In this document: positions 43,246 to 51,490 of the stretch, one piece after another | Layout: each line of letters opens with the position of its first letter | Numbering within the stretch: the first letter of the stretch is position 1 | NCBI RefSeq assembly: GCF_900110855.1 | Contig: NZ_FOFA01000005.1 | Location: 248,001-312,000, forward strand | Length of the DNA: 64,000 nt | Origin: Microlunatus flavus | GTDB lineage: Bacteria > Actinomycetota > Actinomycetes > Propionibacteriales > Propionibacteriaceae | Direction of reading: 5' to 3' | Translations under genes and position numbers: made by a program | The notes under the pieces: generated by a model | What the model was told of the DNA's origin: nothing | The model's input: the letters and a program-made list of their open reading frames with translations, nothing else | Database searches by the model: none

Positions 43246-44501
43246 CGCGGGCGGTCCGGGCCGCCGCGGTCTGCCTCCTGCCCGTCATCACCGGGCTCTG
43301 GGTGGCGGGGACCGAGTTCGGCGGACGGCTCGTGCCGTGGCGCCCGGCGATGGTCGACCTCGGCGTCTACCTCGAGGCCGCGCGCGTCCTGCTCGCCGGC
43401 GGCGACTTCTACGCCCTGGCCGGGCGGCTGCAGTTCCTCTACCCGCCGCTGGCCGCCGTCCTGTCGGTCCCGCTGACCCTGCTGCCCACCGCCGCCGTCG
43501 AGATCGGCTGGACGGTCGCCGGCGTCCTCGCGCTGCTCGCCGTCCTCCACCGGGTCGGGCTGCGGGGCTGGGTGCTCAGCCTGGCGACGACGGCGTCGCT
43601 GTTCGTCGAGCTGGTGCGCCAGACCCTCGGCTTCGGCCAGGTCGGCATCTTCCTCGTCGCGCTGGTCGTGCTCGACCTCGTACCCGGGCCCCGTGTCCTC
43701 GCCCGGCGGGTGCTGCCCGAGGGCTTCTGGACCGCGCTCGCGGCGTGCATCAAGCTCACCCCCGCCTTCTTCCTCGTCTACCTGCTGCTCGTGCGCCGTC
43801 GGCGCGCGTTCGTCACCGCCGTCGTCTCCGCGGTCGCCCTGACCCTGCTCGCGGCCGTGGTCGCGCCGCGGCAGTCGTACGGGTTCTGGACCCGGCTCGC
43901 CCACGGCGACACCGGCCTGGGCGGCAGCATCGTCTACTTCACCAACCAGTCGGTGCTGGCCGACGTCATCCGCGTCCTCGGTTTCAGCACCGGCGCAACC
44001 CTGCTGGGGCTCGCGCTCAGCGCGGCCGTCGCCGCCCTCGGCGTCTGGGCGGCCGTGCTCTGGCACCGGCGCGGCGAGGTCGCGCTCGCCGTGATGCTGG
44101 GCGGCGTGGCCACCCTGCTGGCCTCCCCCGTTTCCTGGCTGCACCACTTCGTGTGGGTCGTGCCGCTCGCCGTCGTGCTCGTCCTCGACCTGCTGCCGCT
44201 GCCCGGCCCGGCCCGGCTGCCGCAGTGGTTCAGCGTGCTCGGGCTGCTCTTCTGCGGCTGGGTCGCGGTCGAGCCGTTCAAGAACCTGCCGAACAGCGGC
44301 GACGTCGAGCTCACCTGGAACGCCGGGCAGAACCTGCTCGCCTCCGGCACCCTCCTGATCGGGGTCGTCTTCCTGGGCGCCGCCGTCGTCGTGGCCCGGC
44401 GCCGGACGCCGCTGGAGCTCCCCACGCCGCAGGCCGGCACGACCGTCGAGTCGAGCGCCCCACGCACGCCCGCCCCCACCCTCCGAGAGGCCCGCCCGTG
44501 A
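43242..44501 (+). CDS. Glycosyltransferase family 87 membrane mannosyltransferase-like protein
   Basis: A 419-residue polytopic membrane protein with about 10-11 hydrophobic segments, typical of the DUF2029/GT87 group that transfers mannose from polyprenyl-phosphate to lipoglycans in actinobacteria. The early acidic motif MVDLGVYLEAARVLLAGG near residue 37 and the extracytoplasmic YFTNQSVLADV loop match the family. ATG and stop codons overlap with both neighbours (ATGA and GTGA), showing a tight HAD-GT87-PrsW operon. Confidence 0.87.
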   Translation: MTRAVRAAAVCLLPVITGLWVAGTEFGGRLVPWRPAMVDLGVYLEAARVLLAGGDFYALAGRLQFLYPPLAAVLSVPLTLLPTAAVEIGWTVAGVLALLAVLHRVGLRGWVLSLATTASLFVELVRQTLGFGQVGIFLVALVVLDLVPGPRVLARRVLPEGFWTALAACIKLTPAFFLVYLLLVRRRRAFVTAVVSAVALTLLAAVVAPRQSYGFWTRLAHGDTGLGGSIVYFTNQSVLADVIRVLGFSTGATLLGLALSAAVAALGVWAAVLWHRRGEVALAVMLGGVATLLASPVSWLHHFVWVVPLAVVLVLDLLPLPGPARLPQWFSVLGLLFCGWVAVEPFKNLPNSGDVELTWNAGQNLLASGTLLIGVVFLGAAVVVARRRTPLELPTPQAGTTVESSAPRTPAPTLREARP

Positions 44502-45352
44502 CCGCGTACGACCAGACCCCCGGCGCCCTCCCGGAACGCGGGCGCCTGCGGCGGCTCAGCTGGATCGCCGTGCTCGTCCTCGGCGTCGCGGCGTACCTGC
44601 TCGTCCTGCGCACCCTCGTCGGCACCGAGAACCTCAACTTCGTGCCGTCGCTGCTCCTGCTGGGGTCGGTGGTCGTGCCCGCGACCGTCCTCACCTTCGC
44701 CGCGACCGGCGGGCGCCGGGTCGTCGTCGGCGCCGGCCTGCTCGCGCTCGTCGCGATCATCGGCGGCATCATCGGCACCGTCGCCGCCGGCACCCTCGAG
44801 TACGACACGCTGCGCCGCCTCGGCGCCCTGCCGATGTTCTTCGTCGGCCTCATCGAGGAGAGCGCCAAGCTCGTCGTCCCACTGATCGTCGTGCTCCTCG
44901 TGCGCCGCTACCGCAACCCGGCCGCCGGCGTCGTCGTCGGCGTCGCCAGCGGCATGGGCTTCGCCACGCTCGAGACGATGGGCTACGGCTTCAACGCGCT
45001 CATCCAGAGCCGCAGCCTCGCCGCCCTCGACTCCACGCTGCTGCTGCGCGCGCTGCTCTCCCCCGCGGGCCACGTCGCCTGGACCGGCGTCACTGCGGCG
45101 GCGCTGTTCGCTATCCCCGCCTCCGCCCACACGGGGAAGGCGGTCCTGCGGTTCGTGGGGACGTTCGTCGGCGCCGTCCTCCTGCACACGGCCTGGGACG
45201 GTTCCAACAACCTGATCGTCCACGTCCTCGTCGCCGTGGTCAGCGTCGGCGGCCTCCTGGTCGTCATCCACCGCACCCGCCGCACGCTCCCGACCGCCGA
45301 GCACCCCTACGGCCAGCCCGTCTCGGTAGCATCAGCGCCGCAGGGGCGATAG
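44498..45352 (+). CDS. PrsW family intramembrane metalloprotease
   Basis: A 284-residue membrane protease of the PrsW/abortive-infection (CPBP-like) clan, with about eight hydrophobic segments. The catalytic motifs are LIEESAK (Glu 120, Glu 121), FATLETMGYG, SPAGHVAWTG and LLHTAWDG. In Bacillus PrsW starts cleavage of anti-sigma factor RsiW; the actinobacterial target is unknown. GTG overlaps the GT87 stop. Its own stop codon TAG at 45350-45352 lies inside the following tRNA gene, so its last three codons and its stop are tRNA bases. Confidence 0.92.
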   Translation: MTAYDQTPGALPERGRLRRLSWIAVLVLGVAAYLLVLRTLVGTENLNFVPSLLLLGSVVVPATVLTFAATGGRRVVVGAGLLALVAIIGGIIGTVAAGTLEYDTLRRLGALPMFFVGLIEESAKLVVPLIVVLLVRRYRNPAAGVVVGVASGMGFATLETMGYGFNALIQSRSLAALDSTLLLRALLSPAGHVAWTGVTAAALFAIPASAHTGKAVLRFVGTFVGAVLLHTAWDGSNNLIVHVLVAVVSVGGLLVVIHRTRRTLPTAEHPYGQPVSVASAPQGR

Positions 45353-45416
45353 CTCAGCCGGTCAGAGCAAGGGACTCATAATCCTTCGGTCGTGGGTTCA
45401 AGCCCCACTCGCCCCA
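45343..45416 (+). tRNA. tRNA with anticodon CAT (probably tRNA-Ile2, otherwise elongator tRNA-Met)
   Basis: A 74-nt cloverleaf. The acceptor GGGGCGA pairs with TCGCCCC, the D-arm has AGCTCAGCCGGT, and the anticodon loop CTCATAA sits on an AGGGA/TCCTT stem; the T-arm carries GGTTCAAGCCC. The variable-loop pattern AATCCTTCGGTCG recalls bacterial Ile2 tRNAs, in which C34 is modified to lysidine by TilS. Met elongator identity cannot be excluded by eye. Its first ten bases are shared with the 3' end of prsW. Foreign-looking DNA starts directly after it, so it may be an integration site. Confidence 0.92.
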
Positions 45417-45942
45417 CACACTCACCCTGCATCTCCCCTCGTCAGGAGCAAGTTTACGCATCAGACGGGACCAAACGATGCTGATCGGTGCTGTGCAAAC
45501 CCTTGTGCGAAAGCAGGGTGGAAGGCCTGCGTGTGCGAACGGACGTGCGAGACGGCGGCTTGCTGCCCGTGCGTGCTGCGGGACGGCCGACTTCGCTACC
45601 AGGCACCGACTCCACTGGCGCCCGACGGCAAGGCACAACTACTTGCACCCCGGCACAGGGGCGGGCTCGTACTGTGCTGTGTGCAGTTGCGTCCATTTGG
45701 CAGGGACAGTTGCAGCCTGCCAACAGTTTCTTCCGTGCCAAGTGTTTCGTGATGACGCCAGTTGCAGCATGCCAAAGGTTGCGCGGGTGCCAAGGCCGTG
45801 GGGCCTCCCGGAACTGCCTCAGCCGCACCGGTGTCTGTCCCTGCTCTCCTCAGGGCCGGGGACCGCACGTCCACCTCTAGCTCGGCAGCAGCGACCACAC
45901 CTTCCGAGCCGCACCTGGGCAAGGTGTGCTCGACTGCTTCTC
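45417..45942. other. Non-coding boundary region after the tRNA
   Basis: No convincing gene lies in this 526-bp stretch. Every frame gives Cys/Arg-rich peptides without coding character. Base composition drops and becomes uneven compared with the DNA left of the tRNA. Direct repeats of 17 bp lie at 45707 and 45759. I read it as the left edge of an inserted element, perhaps holding regulatory sites. Confidence 0.5.
45707..45775. repeat. Two 17-bp direct repeats, 52-bp period
   Basis: CAGTTGCAGCCTGCCAA at 45707-45723 and CAGTTGCAGCATGCCAA at 45759-45775 differ at one base. They lie upstream of the small nuclease-like gene and could be regulator-binding sites or remnants of duplicated DNA. Confidence 0.6.
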
Positions 45943-46554
45943 ATGGTTGGAGAGGTTGCCTGGGACGACGTGTGGCGAGCGACCGCCAAGCAGCTCGACC
46001 AGTACCGCGGCGCCGGGTTGGAGAACCTGCTCACCGAGGATGTCGTCAGATTTGCCACGATCCAGCAACTGGTGGCCGCGGGGGTCGCCCCCACGAGGCT
46101 GGAGGCCGAGTGGCGCCGACCCGGCGTACCGGACGCTGTCGACCTCGTCGTCTCTGGTCCTGACTTCGCGGCCGTCGAGTTCAAGTACCCGCGCGAGCCG
46201 CGCGAGACGAACGCGGCCTGGACACAGCACTTGGGCGAGGCGCTGAAGGACTTCTACCGCCTCGCCCACATGCCCAAGCAGTTCACGTCGCTGTGGTGCG
46301 TTCAGCTCCTCTCCGAGCGGATGCGGCGCTACCTCGACGGGGTGGCCGACCGCCACGGCGTCCGCTTTGGGCTGGCACCCGGTGAGGAGACGGTGCTCGA
46401 TCCAGCCCGCGTACAAGCGCTACCAGCGACGGCCCACAGAGGCCTCGCCCGCTGGCAGGCGAGCCTGCCGACGGTCGAGGCCCGCTGCTCGGCAGCGCAC
46501 CAGATCGGCAAGGACCTTCTGCTCGTCGTCCACTCAGTGACCCCCCATCCCTGA
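45943..46554 (+). CDS. Small PD-(D/E)xK nuclease-like protein
   Basis: A 203-residue protein of no named family. It shows a probable PD-(D/E)xK core: an N-terminal Glu region (LENLLTED), then GVPDAVDLVV (Asp 67) and the AAVEFKYPRE turn (Glu 79, Lys 81), the E-x-K of restriction-type nucleases. The rest is helical (FYRLAHMPKQF and LLSERMRRYLDG). The ATG at 45943 is the most likely start; no strong ribosome-binding site is present. It converges on the helicase gene with 63 bp between stop codons. This suggests a defence role, but it is not shown that they act together. Confidence 0.6.
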   Translation: MVGEVAWDDVWRATAKQLDQYRGAGLENLLTEDVVRFATIQQLVAAGVAPTRLEAEWRRPGVPDAVDLVVSGPDFAAVEFKYPREPRETNAAWTQHLGEALKDFYRLAHMPKQFTSLWCVQLLSERMRRYLDGVADRHGVRFGLAPGEETVLDPARVQALPATAHRGLARWQASLPTVEARCSAAHQIGKDLLLVVHSVTPHP

Positions 46555-46617
46555 GCCGCAGCCTGGTCGAGCCGCGACGCGACCCAACCAGTAGCCGCAG
46601 GCACACGAGAGCCGGCG

Positions 46618-49600
46618 TCAGAGAATGTCCTCCCAGGGTTCGTCGGGCTCGGTCTCCGCGAGCGCGTCCTCCTCAGCCTTCGCTTCCTGCTCGGCAGCGA
46701 TGCGAGCCTCCACGACGTCGGCGAGAGCCCAGAAGAAGCCTCGGGGCTGAGCCTCGTCCAGGCACTCCCTTGCGATACGCGCTACCTGGGTCCGGTCGGC
46801 GCCATCTCGAACGAGCGGACAGAGCTCGGCGTCGAATACGCCGTAGCGAAGCCTGCTCGGGGCGAGCCTGCTGTGGGCCGACTCGCGGAGCCCCAGGTCG
46901 CTGCCAAGCGCGGCGATGACCTCGAACGATCCGGTGAGCGACCACACGAGCAGGGTCTCGAGGTGCTGCGTCTTCACGGCTGCCCACGCCTCGGGGTAGG
47001 CCTGGTCGATGTCGGCCTCGCTCGTGCCGGCGACCCACGACGTCAGAGCAGCCTGAAGTGCGGCCGGCTCGACCTCCCGGAGGTCCTCCAGCTCCTGGAG
47101 GTTGGCCACGCACGCCGAGATGAGCCAGAACAGGAGGCGGTCGTGGTCGGCCGGGTCAGGCTGCTCGGCTTGAAGGACGGGAACGATGGCGTCCAGGTTG
47201 GCAGCGATGGCGTCGCGGAGCCGCAGGCAGCCCTCCAGCTTCAAGCCGGACCGGTACACGGCGGCGCGTAGCGCAGGGTCAGGCACTCTGTGAGCGACCT
47301 GCTGGACGTAGCCAGCTCCGTTGGTCAAGGTGGTCTGCTGTAGCTGCGGAGCGGAGGTCGCGGACCAGTAGCTCCGCTGCAGCGCCTCTTCCAGCGCCCG
47401 TCTGAGGTCTCCATCGACCGCTGCCGACTCGGCGAGCGCCTCGATCGTGAGGGCGTCGATGATGTCCTTCTCGGCGGGAAGCATCTGCTGTGGCGCTTGG
47501 TGCCTCAGAACCATCAGCGCTTCGGTGAGGGCGGTCCGCGTTGGCGGAAGGTCCTGCCGCATCGCTCGCCGCCACTTGCGGGCCTGGACGTGATCCGAGG
47601 TCATGACGACGAGACGGCCGCTGACGAAACGGCCTGCCCTACCCGCGCGCCCTTCGAGGTTGCGCAGCCGGGCGATGTCAGGTCGCTGTTCCGGGGTCCT
47701 TGGCGGGTACGCGGCGATGACGGTGCGGGCCGGGAAGTCCACGCCCTCCAGCAACGTGGAGGTGCAGACGATGCACCTGAGAAGGCCTCGCCGGGCAGCG
47801 GACTCGATTGCTCGACGGACGTCGCGGTGCACGTCGGCGTGGTGGAGGCCGAAGCCGTTTCGGAGCGCAGCGGCCTCTGCGGGGTGCAGCACCTCGATCG
47901 AGGCTGCGAGCTCCGTCAGCGTGGGGTGCGGAGTGCTCAGCGGGGCCGCGCTTGCTGAGATCGTGTTGAAGAGGCCCAGCGCGCGGGACTTGAGGTCGGT
48001 GAAGACGACTACTAGCCCCTCTGACGTCCACTTCTCGACGAGCCCAGCAGCCTCGTGCTTCCTGTCGCGGATCCAACCGTCGCCCTTCGACTTGTCGCTC
48101 GGCTTGAGCGTGAAGACCTCGACGGGGTCCGACCCTTCGGGCCAGAGGTATGCGGTAAGGGCGCGAGTCGGGCTGGTGCCCGGGAGGCCGCGGATGTAGA
48201 CGTGACGCTCTAGCCAGGCGGGGTGCCAGTCGGACTCCAGAGCGTCGCCGTTGATCCAGTTCGCGATGGCCTCGACGTCGGAGAACTGGCTGGCCAGGAG
48301 GACCACGCGGATGTCGCGCCGCAAGGCCTTGGCGATGAGGAGCTCGAGGGTGGCGCCGCGGGGTCCGTTGTCCACGTGCTGCGCCTCGTCGACGACGAGC
48401 AGCTTGATGTTCTGAAGATCGATGCCGCCGTCGTCGGTCATCGCCCGTCGCCAGTCGAGGTCGAGTCGCTCGGGAGTCACGACGGCGACCCCCGGGCCGT
48501 CCAGGACGCCTCCAGCGGAGGGGAGGTCGGTGTCGTAGTCCAGGCCGCCTTGGGAGGACCGGACGCTGACGTCGTCGGGCAGTCCGTCTCGTAGGTCGCG
48601 GAACAGCTGGCCGACGAGGGCGCGTGTGGGGGCGACGACCGCGACGACCCCGTCAGGGTGGCGGTCGATGGTGTCTGCGGCGACGAGCTGCATGAGGGTG
48701 GTCTTGCCAGCGCTCGTGGGCATCTTGATGGCCAGAGACCTCTGCGTCGGGTCGAGGAGGCCGCCACGGAGGGCTTCGGCCTGGGATGGCCAGAAGGCAT
48801 GGCGGCCGTATCGGCGCATGTAGCTGACCACGTGCTGTACGGCGACGCCGGTGGCGCCCTTCGCCTCGGTCATGGTCTGCGGATGCCGCTCCAGTCGGTG
48901 CAGGAGTGCGGCTGCAACGTGCCGAGCCGCCTCCATCAGGGCCCCGTCAGCGGTCGTTGTGTCGAGAACTTCGCGCAGCTTGCCGGGGGGCGCGCTGAGG
49001 TTCAGGACGTTGCGAGCGGCGTCGGCGAAGCCCGCGAGGGAGCGACCCTTCAGGGTTGTCCGGGCACCTGAGAGTGCGCCGGTCAGGAGCTGGGCGAGGC
49101 CACGGACGTCAGGATCCGGGTCTGTGGCAGCCGCCCCAGCGCGAGCGAGTGCGATGCCGTCTTCGTTGGCCAAGTACCACAGGCTCGACTCGAGGACGGT
49201 GTGCAGAGGCGTAGGTACGGCGGTGCTCGCCAGCTGAGCCGGCATATCGCGGCTGAGCAGGCCGGAGATGCCGGCCTTGGCGCCTGGCCGAACCAGAGTC
49301 GAGGCCCCGCCAGTCAAGTCTGCGTAGGTGAGGCGCGCCGCCGCGTCGAAGATGCGGTCGCGAGTGTCATCGAGATTTGGGACCAGGACGACGTGCAGCT
49401 CTGTGATGGGTGGGGTGCCGGTCCAGTGCTCGTCGATCTTGAACGCAGGTAGCCGGTCCTCTCCGACCACGGCGACCGCGTGACGTAGGTGCGGCGCCAG
49501 GGGTGCGTCGGGGTCGATGAGTCGGCCCAGGTGCTGAGCCGCCGACAGCGCGAAGTTCCGTGCGTGGTCAGGGTGGGCGCGCATGAGCCGCACACCGGCG

Positions 49601-50091
49601 GCCCAAGCCTGGGCCAGGTACTCGTCTGTGACGACCTGGGCACTGTCGTCGAGAGCGGTGAGCACATTCGAGGGCCAGCCGATGGAGCGGCACTTCGCCT
49701 CGACCACGACGGGCTTCGGCTTCTCGCCGTGGCTGAGGGTGAGGCCCATCGTGTCGGGGCCCTGAATGGTCGCGTTGGCGACAGGCTTTCCCTGCAGCTT
49801 GCTGTAGGGCACTGTGCGACCCATCCGGGTGCTGTAGATGCCTGCCGCGATCATCTCGCCGAAGTCACCCTTGCGAACGCTGTCGTAGGTCGGGACCGTG
49901 GGGCCCACGCTGGCGTTGGGGTAGGCAAGGCGCTCGTCGTCCGGGAGGTAGGCGCGTCCGACGGCGACAGCGAGGGTGGCGATGTCGCGCGGGGTCACGT
50001 CGAGCGTCCATCTGAAGACGGTCAGTTGCCCGTCGCACGTCAGCTCGGGCCGTGCGGTTGCGCGGAGCTTGGCGCCGAACGCCGTTGTCAC
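46618..50091 (-). CDS. Single-chain Hachiman-like defence protein: HamA-like (DUF1837) nuclease plus HamB-like DEAD/DEAH helicase
   Basis: About 1,157 residues from the GTG at 50091. The N-terminal ~300 residues match the DUF1837/HamA pattern: KGDFGEMIAAGIY (Glu 79), SKLQGKPV, IQGPDTMGL (Asp 113) and VVVEAKCRS (Glu 131, Lys 133), a PD-(D/E)xK site, followed by LHVVLVPNLDD. The superfamily 2 helicase part shows MPTSAGKTT (residues ~458-464), VVDEAQHVD (568-571), CTSTLLEGVDFPAR and NLEGRAGRAGR near residue 818. Hachiman normally uses separate HamA and HamB proteins; here both are in one chain. A longer frame begins at TTG 50316 but its first 75 codons look non-coding. Confidence 0.75.
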   Translation of the reverse strand: MTTAFGAKLRATARPELTCDGQLTVFRWTLDVTPRDIATLAVAVGRAYLPDDERLAYPNASVGPTVPTYDSVRKGDFGEMIAAGIYSTRMGRTVPYSKLQGKPVANATIQGPDTMGLTLSHGEKPKPVVVEAKCRSIGWPSNVLTALDDSAQVVTDEYLAQAWAAGVRLMRAHPDHARNFALSAAQHLGRLIDPDAPLAPHLRHAVAVVGEDRLPAFKIDEHWTGTPPITELHVVLVPNLDDTRDRIFDAAARLTYADLTGGASTLVRPGAKAGISGLLSRDMPAQLASTAVPTPLHTVLESSLWYLANEDGIALARAGAAATDPDPDVRGLAQLLTGALSGARTTLKGRSLAGFADAARNVLNLSAPPGKLREVLDTTTADGALMEAARHVAAALLHRLERHPQTMTEAKGATGVAVQHVVSYMRRYGRHAFWPSQAEALRGGLLDPTQRSLAIKMPTSAGKTTLMQLVAADTIDRHPDGVVAVVAPTRALVGQLFRDLRDGLPDDVSVRSSQGGLDYDTDLPSAGGVLDGPGVAVVTPERLDLDWRRAMTDDGGIDLQNIKLLVVDEAQHVDNGPRGATLELLIAKALRRDIRVVLLASQFSDVEAIANWINGDALESDWHPAWLERHVYIRGLPGTSPTRALTAYLWPEGSDPVEVFTLKPSDKSKGDGWIRDRKHEAAGLVEKWTSEGLVVVFTDLKSRALGLFNTISASAAPLSTPHPTLTELAASIEVLHPAEAAALRNGFGLHHADVHRDVRRAIESAARRGLLRCIVCTSTLLEGVDFPARTVIAAYPPRTPEQRPDIARLRNLEGRAGRAGRFVSGRLVVMTSDHVQARKWRRAMRQDLPPTRTALTEALMVLRHQAPQQMLPAEKDIIDALTIEALAESAAVDGDLRRALEEALQRSYWSATSAPQLQQTTLTNGAGYVQQVAHRVPDPALRAAVYRSGLKLEGCLRLRDAIAANLDAIVPVLQAEQPDPADHDRLLFWLISACVANLQELEDLREVEPAALQAALTSWVAGTSEADIDQAYPEAWAAVKTQHLETLLVWSLTGSFEVIAALGSDLGLRESAHSRLAPSRLRYGVFDAELCPLVRDGADRTQVARIARECLDEAQPRGFFWALADVVEARIAAEQEAKAEEDALAETEPDEPWEDIL

Positions 50092-50490
50092 GGGTGCCGG
50101 GGGGTCCGACGACGAGCCGTCGAACTTGGTGTCGCGGGCATAGCTCTCCTGGTCGGATGGTCTCCAAGACGGTGCTTCGGCAGGTCTGCTGCGCACAGGG
50201 CCCGGAGTCCCCGAAGGTACGGGACGCCACCACACCTCGAGCTGCCGTGAGGGAGTGTCGGGCGGACGGACCACCCACGCCCCACCATGACCTCTTCCGG
50301 TGCGGGCCGAGTTCAAGATCAGACCGTCGATAAGAAGGCTATTGGGGTCCTGCCGGCATCAAAACTGACCCGTGACCGTCGTGGCCTCCGGGTCCGTGCA
50401 CGGCGCACCCGGAGCGCTTCCTCGTCCAGCGCGGTGGCTGACGGCAGGTGTCGGTGCCGGAGGCGACACTGACGTGGAGAAGGAGGCCCC
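50092..50490. other. Divergent region between the helicase and HEPN genes
   Basis: This holds no convincing gene. The minus-strand frame of the helicase stays open to 50316 but encodes Pro/Arg/Ser-rich sequence without domain character. The last ten bases carry GGAGAAGGAGG, the ribosome-binding site of the HEPN gene. Promoters for both defence genes should lie here. Confidence 0.4.
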
Positions 50491-51315
50491 GTGCCCGAAC
50501 CGTCCAAACCGCCCATGCCCGTCTTCGACGTGCAGCTCACTGAGGCGGTCAGCAACATCCTCGCCGCAACCGACCGCCCTGGCCTGACCAAGGGCGAGTT
50601 GATCTCGGCGCTGCGTCCGGCACGGCTCGAGTGGGAGGACGGCGAGAACAAGCGCGCCGCGCTGCTGCGCCTGCTCCACAACGCGCAGGTGCGCCGCGGC
50701 CGCGGGGACACGCTCGTCGTGTTCGTCAACGCCGCGCTGAACCCCTCGCGTTACGTCAACGACCACGCCCGCTTCGACCGCCTCCGCGGACAGCTGAACG
50801 AGCTGCTCAGCCTCTACGGGTTCAAGATCACCGAGCAGGGCAAGTTCGCTCGAGGGCAGCAGGCGGCCACCCTGAGCGAAGCCGCCCGTCTCTCCGGCGA
50901 GCTGGTCAGCGAGCTCCGGCGCCGCGGGTGCCACCAGCTCCTGCTCACCTACTGCGGCGAAGAGCTCGTCCGCAAGTCGCTGTTCCACGCCATCAGCGAG
51001 GCGTCGAAGAGCATCCCCGACCGCATCCGGCGGCACACCGGTCTCGGTGAGGACGGCGAGGACCTGTACGGACGTGTCTTCGGCACCAAGACCGTCGCAC
51101 CCCTCATCACCGTTACCGCCATGAGCAACGACTCCGAGACCAGCGAGCACCGCGGCTTCAAGAACCTGCTGACCGGTATCCATGGGCACTACCGCAACCC
51201 TCGGGCCCACGCCACGCGGCTCGGTTCGAGCGAGGAGCACAACGACTTCTTCGACGCGTTCGCTCTCTTCTCCTACGTCCACAGGCGGCTGGACCAAGCA
51301 GGCGTGCGGCCCTGA
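50491..51315 (+). CDS. TIGR02391 (Ymh-like) family HEPN protein
   Basis: A 274-residue cytosolic protein. An N-terminal helical region of ~115 residues is followed by the Ymh-type domain, with LVRKSLFHAISEASKSIPDRIR, then SEHRGFKNLLTGIHGHYRNPRAHA. The latter holds Arg 235 and His 240, an R-x4-H motif of HEPN ribonucleases found in abortive-infection and toxin systems. A strong AAGGAGG site precedes the GTG. It is divergent from the helicase and separated from the CBASS genes by a hairpin. It may be a stand-alone defence effector; cleavage activity is inferred only from the motif. Confidence 0.78.
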   Translation: MPEPSKPPMPVFDVQLTEAVSNILAATDRPGLTKGELISALRPARLEWEDGENKRAALLRLLHNAQVRRGRGDTLVVFVNAALNPSRYVNDHARFDRLRGQLNELLSLYGFKITEQGKFARGQQAATLSEAARLSGELVSELRRRGCHQLLLTYCGEELVRKSLFHAISEASKSIPDRIRRHTGLGEDGEDLYGRVFGTKTVAPLITVTAMSNDSETSEHRGFKNLLTGIHGHYRNPRAHATRLGSSEEHNDFFDAFALFSYVHRRLDQAGVRP

Positions 51316-51391
51316 GCCCCACCTGGCCGGGACCTGCGACGCACGCCCTGTTGGCTCGCGCAAGCACTGAGCAAGCCGGCCCACTCTGCAG

Positions 51392-51422
51392 CCTGCTCGC
51401 GCACACCTGGCGCGCGAGCAGG
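51392..51422 (+). terminator. Hairpin between the HEPN gene and CBASS
   Basis: The perfect 11-bp arms CCTGCTCGCGC and GCGCGAGCAGG with a nine-base loop lie 77 bases after the HEPN stop. There is no T-tract, so termination efficiency is uncertain, but it would keep CBASS transcription separate. Confidence 0.6.
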
Positions 51423-51450
51423 TGGACCTGTCAGTGGGCCTCGGTACGGT
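51422..51450 (+). promoter_or_regulatory. Candidate promoter of the CBASS operon
   Basis: GTGGAC (51422-51427) and TACGGT (51445-51450) are 17 bp apart and about 40 bp before the effector start. The boxes are weak matches, chosen by spacing and position. Confidence 0.35.
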
Positions 51451-51490
51451 CCGAAGGGACTCGGACGACGCGGCAGGAAGGAGCTAGACC

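Noticed and set aside
45343-45416. A duplicated tRNA 3' end as attachment site within the window
   Set aside because: I looked for the T-arm and acceptor sequence in the DNA to the right and saw no second copy, so no att pair can be annotated.
45478-45942. An N-terminal extension of 155 codons on the small nuclease-like gene
   Set aside because: The extension is Cys/Arg/His-rich without coding character, and the nuclease-like fold is complete from the ATG at 45943.
50092-50316. An N-terminal extension of 75 codons on the helicase fusion
   Set aside because: The TTG-initiated segment is Pro/Ser/Arg-rich with mixed codon use and lies before the DUF1837-like domain. It remains possible but is less likely than the GTG at 50091.
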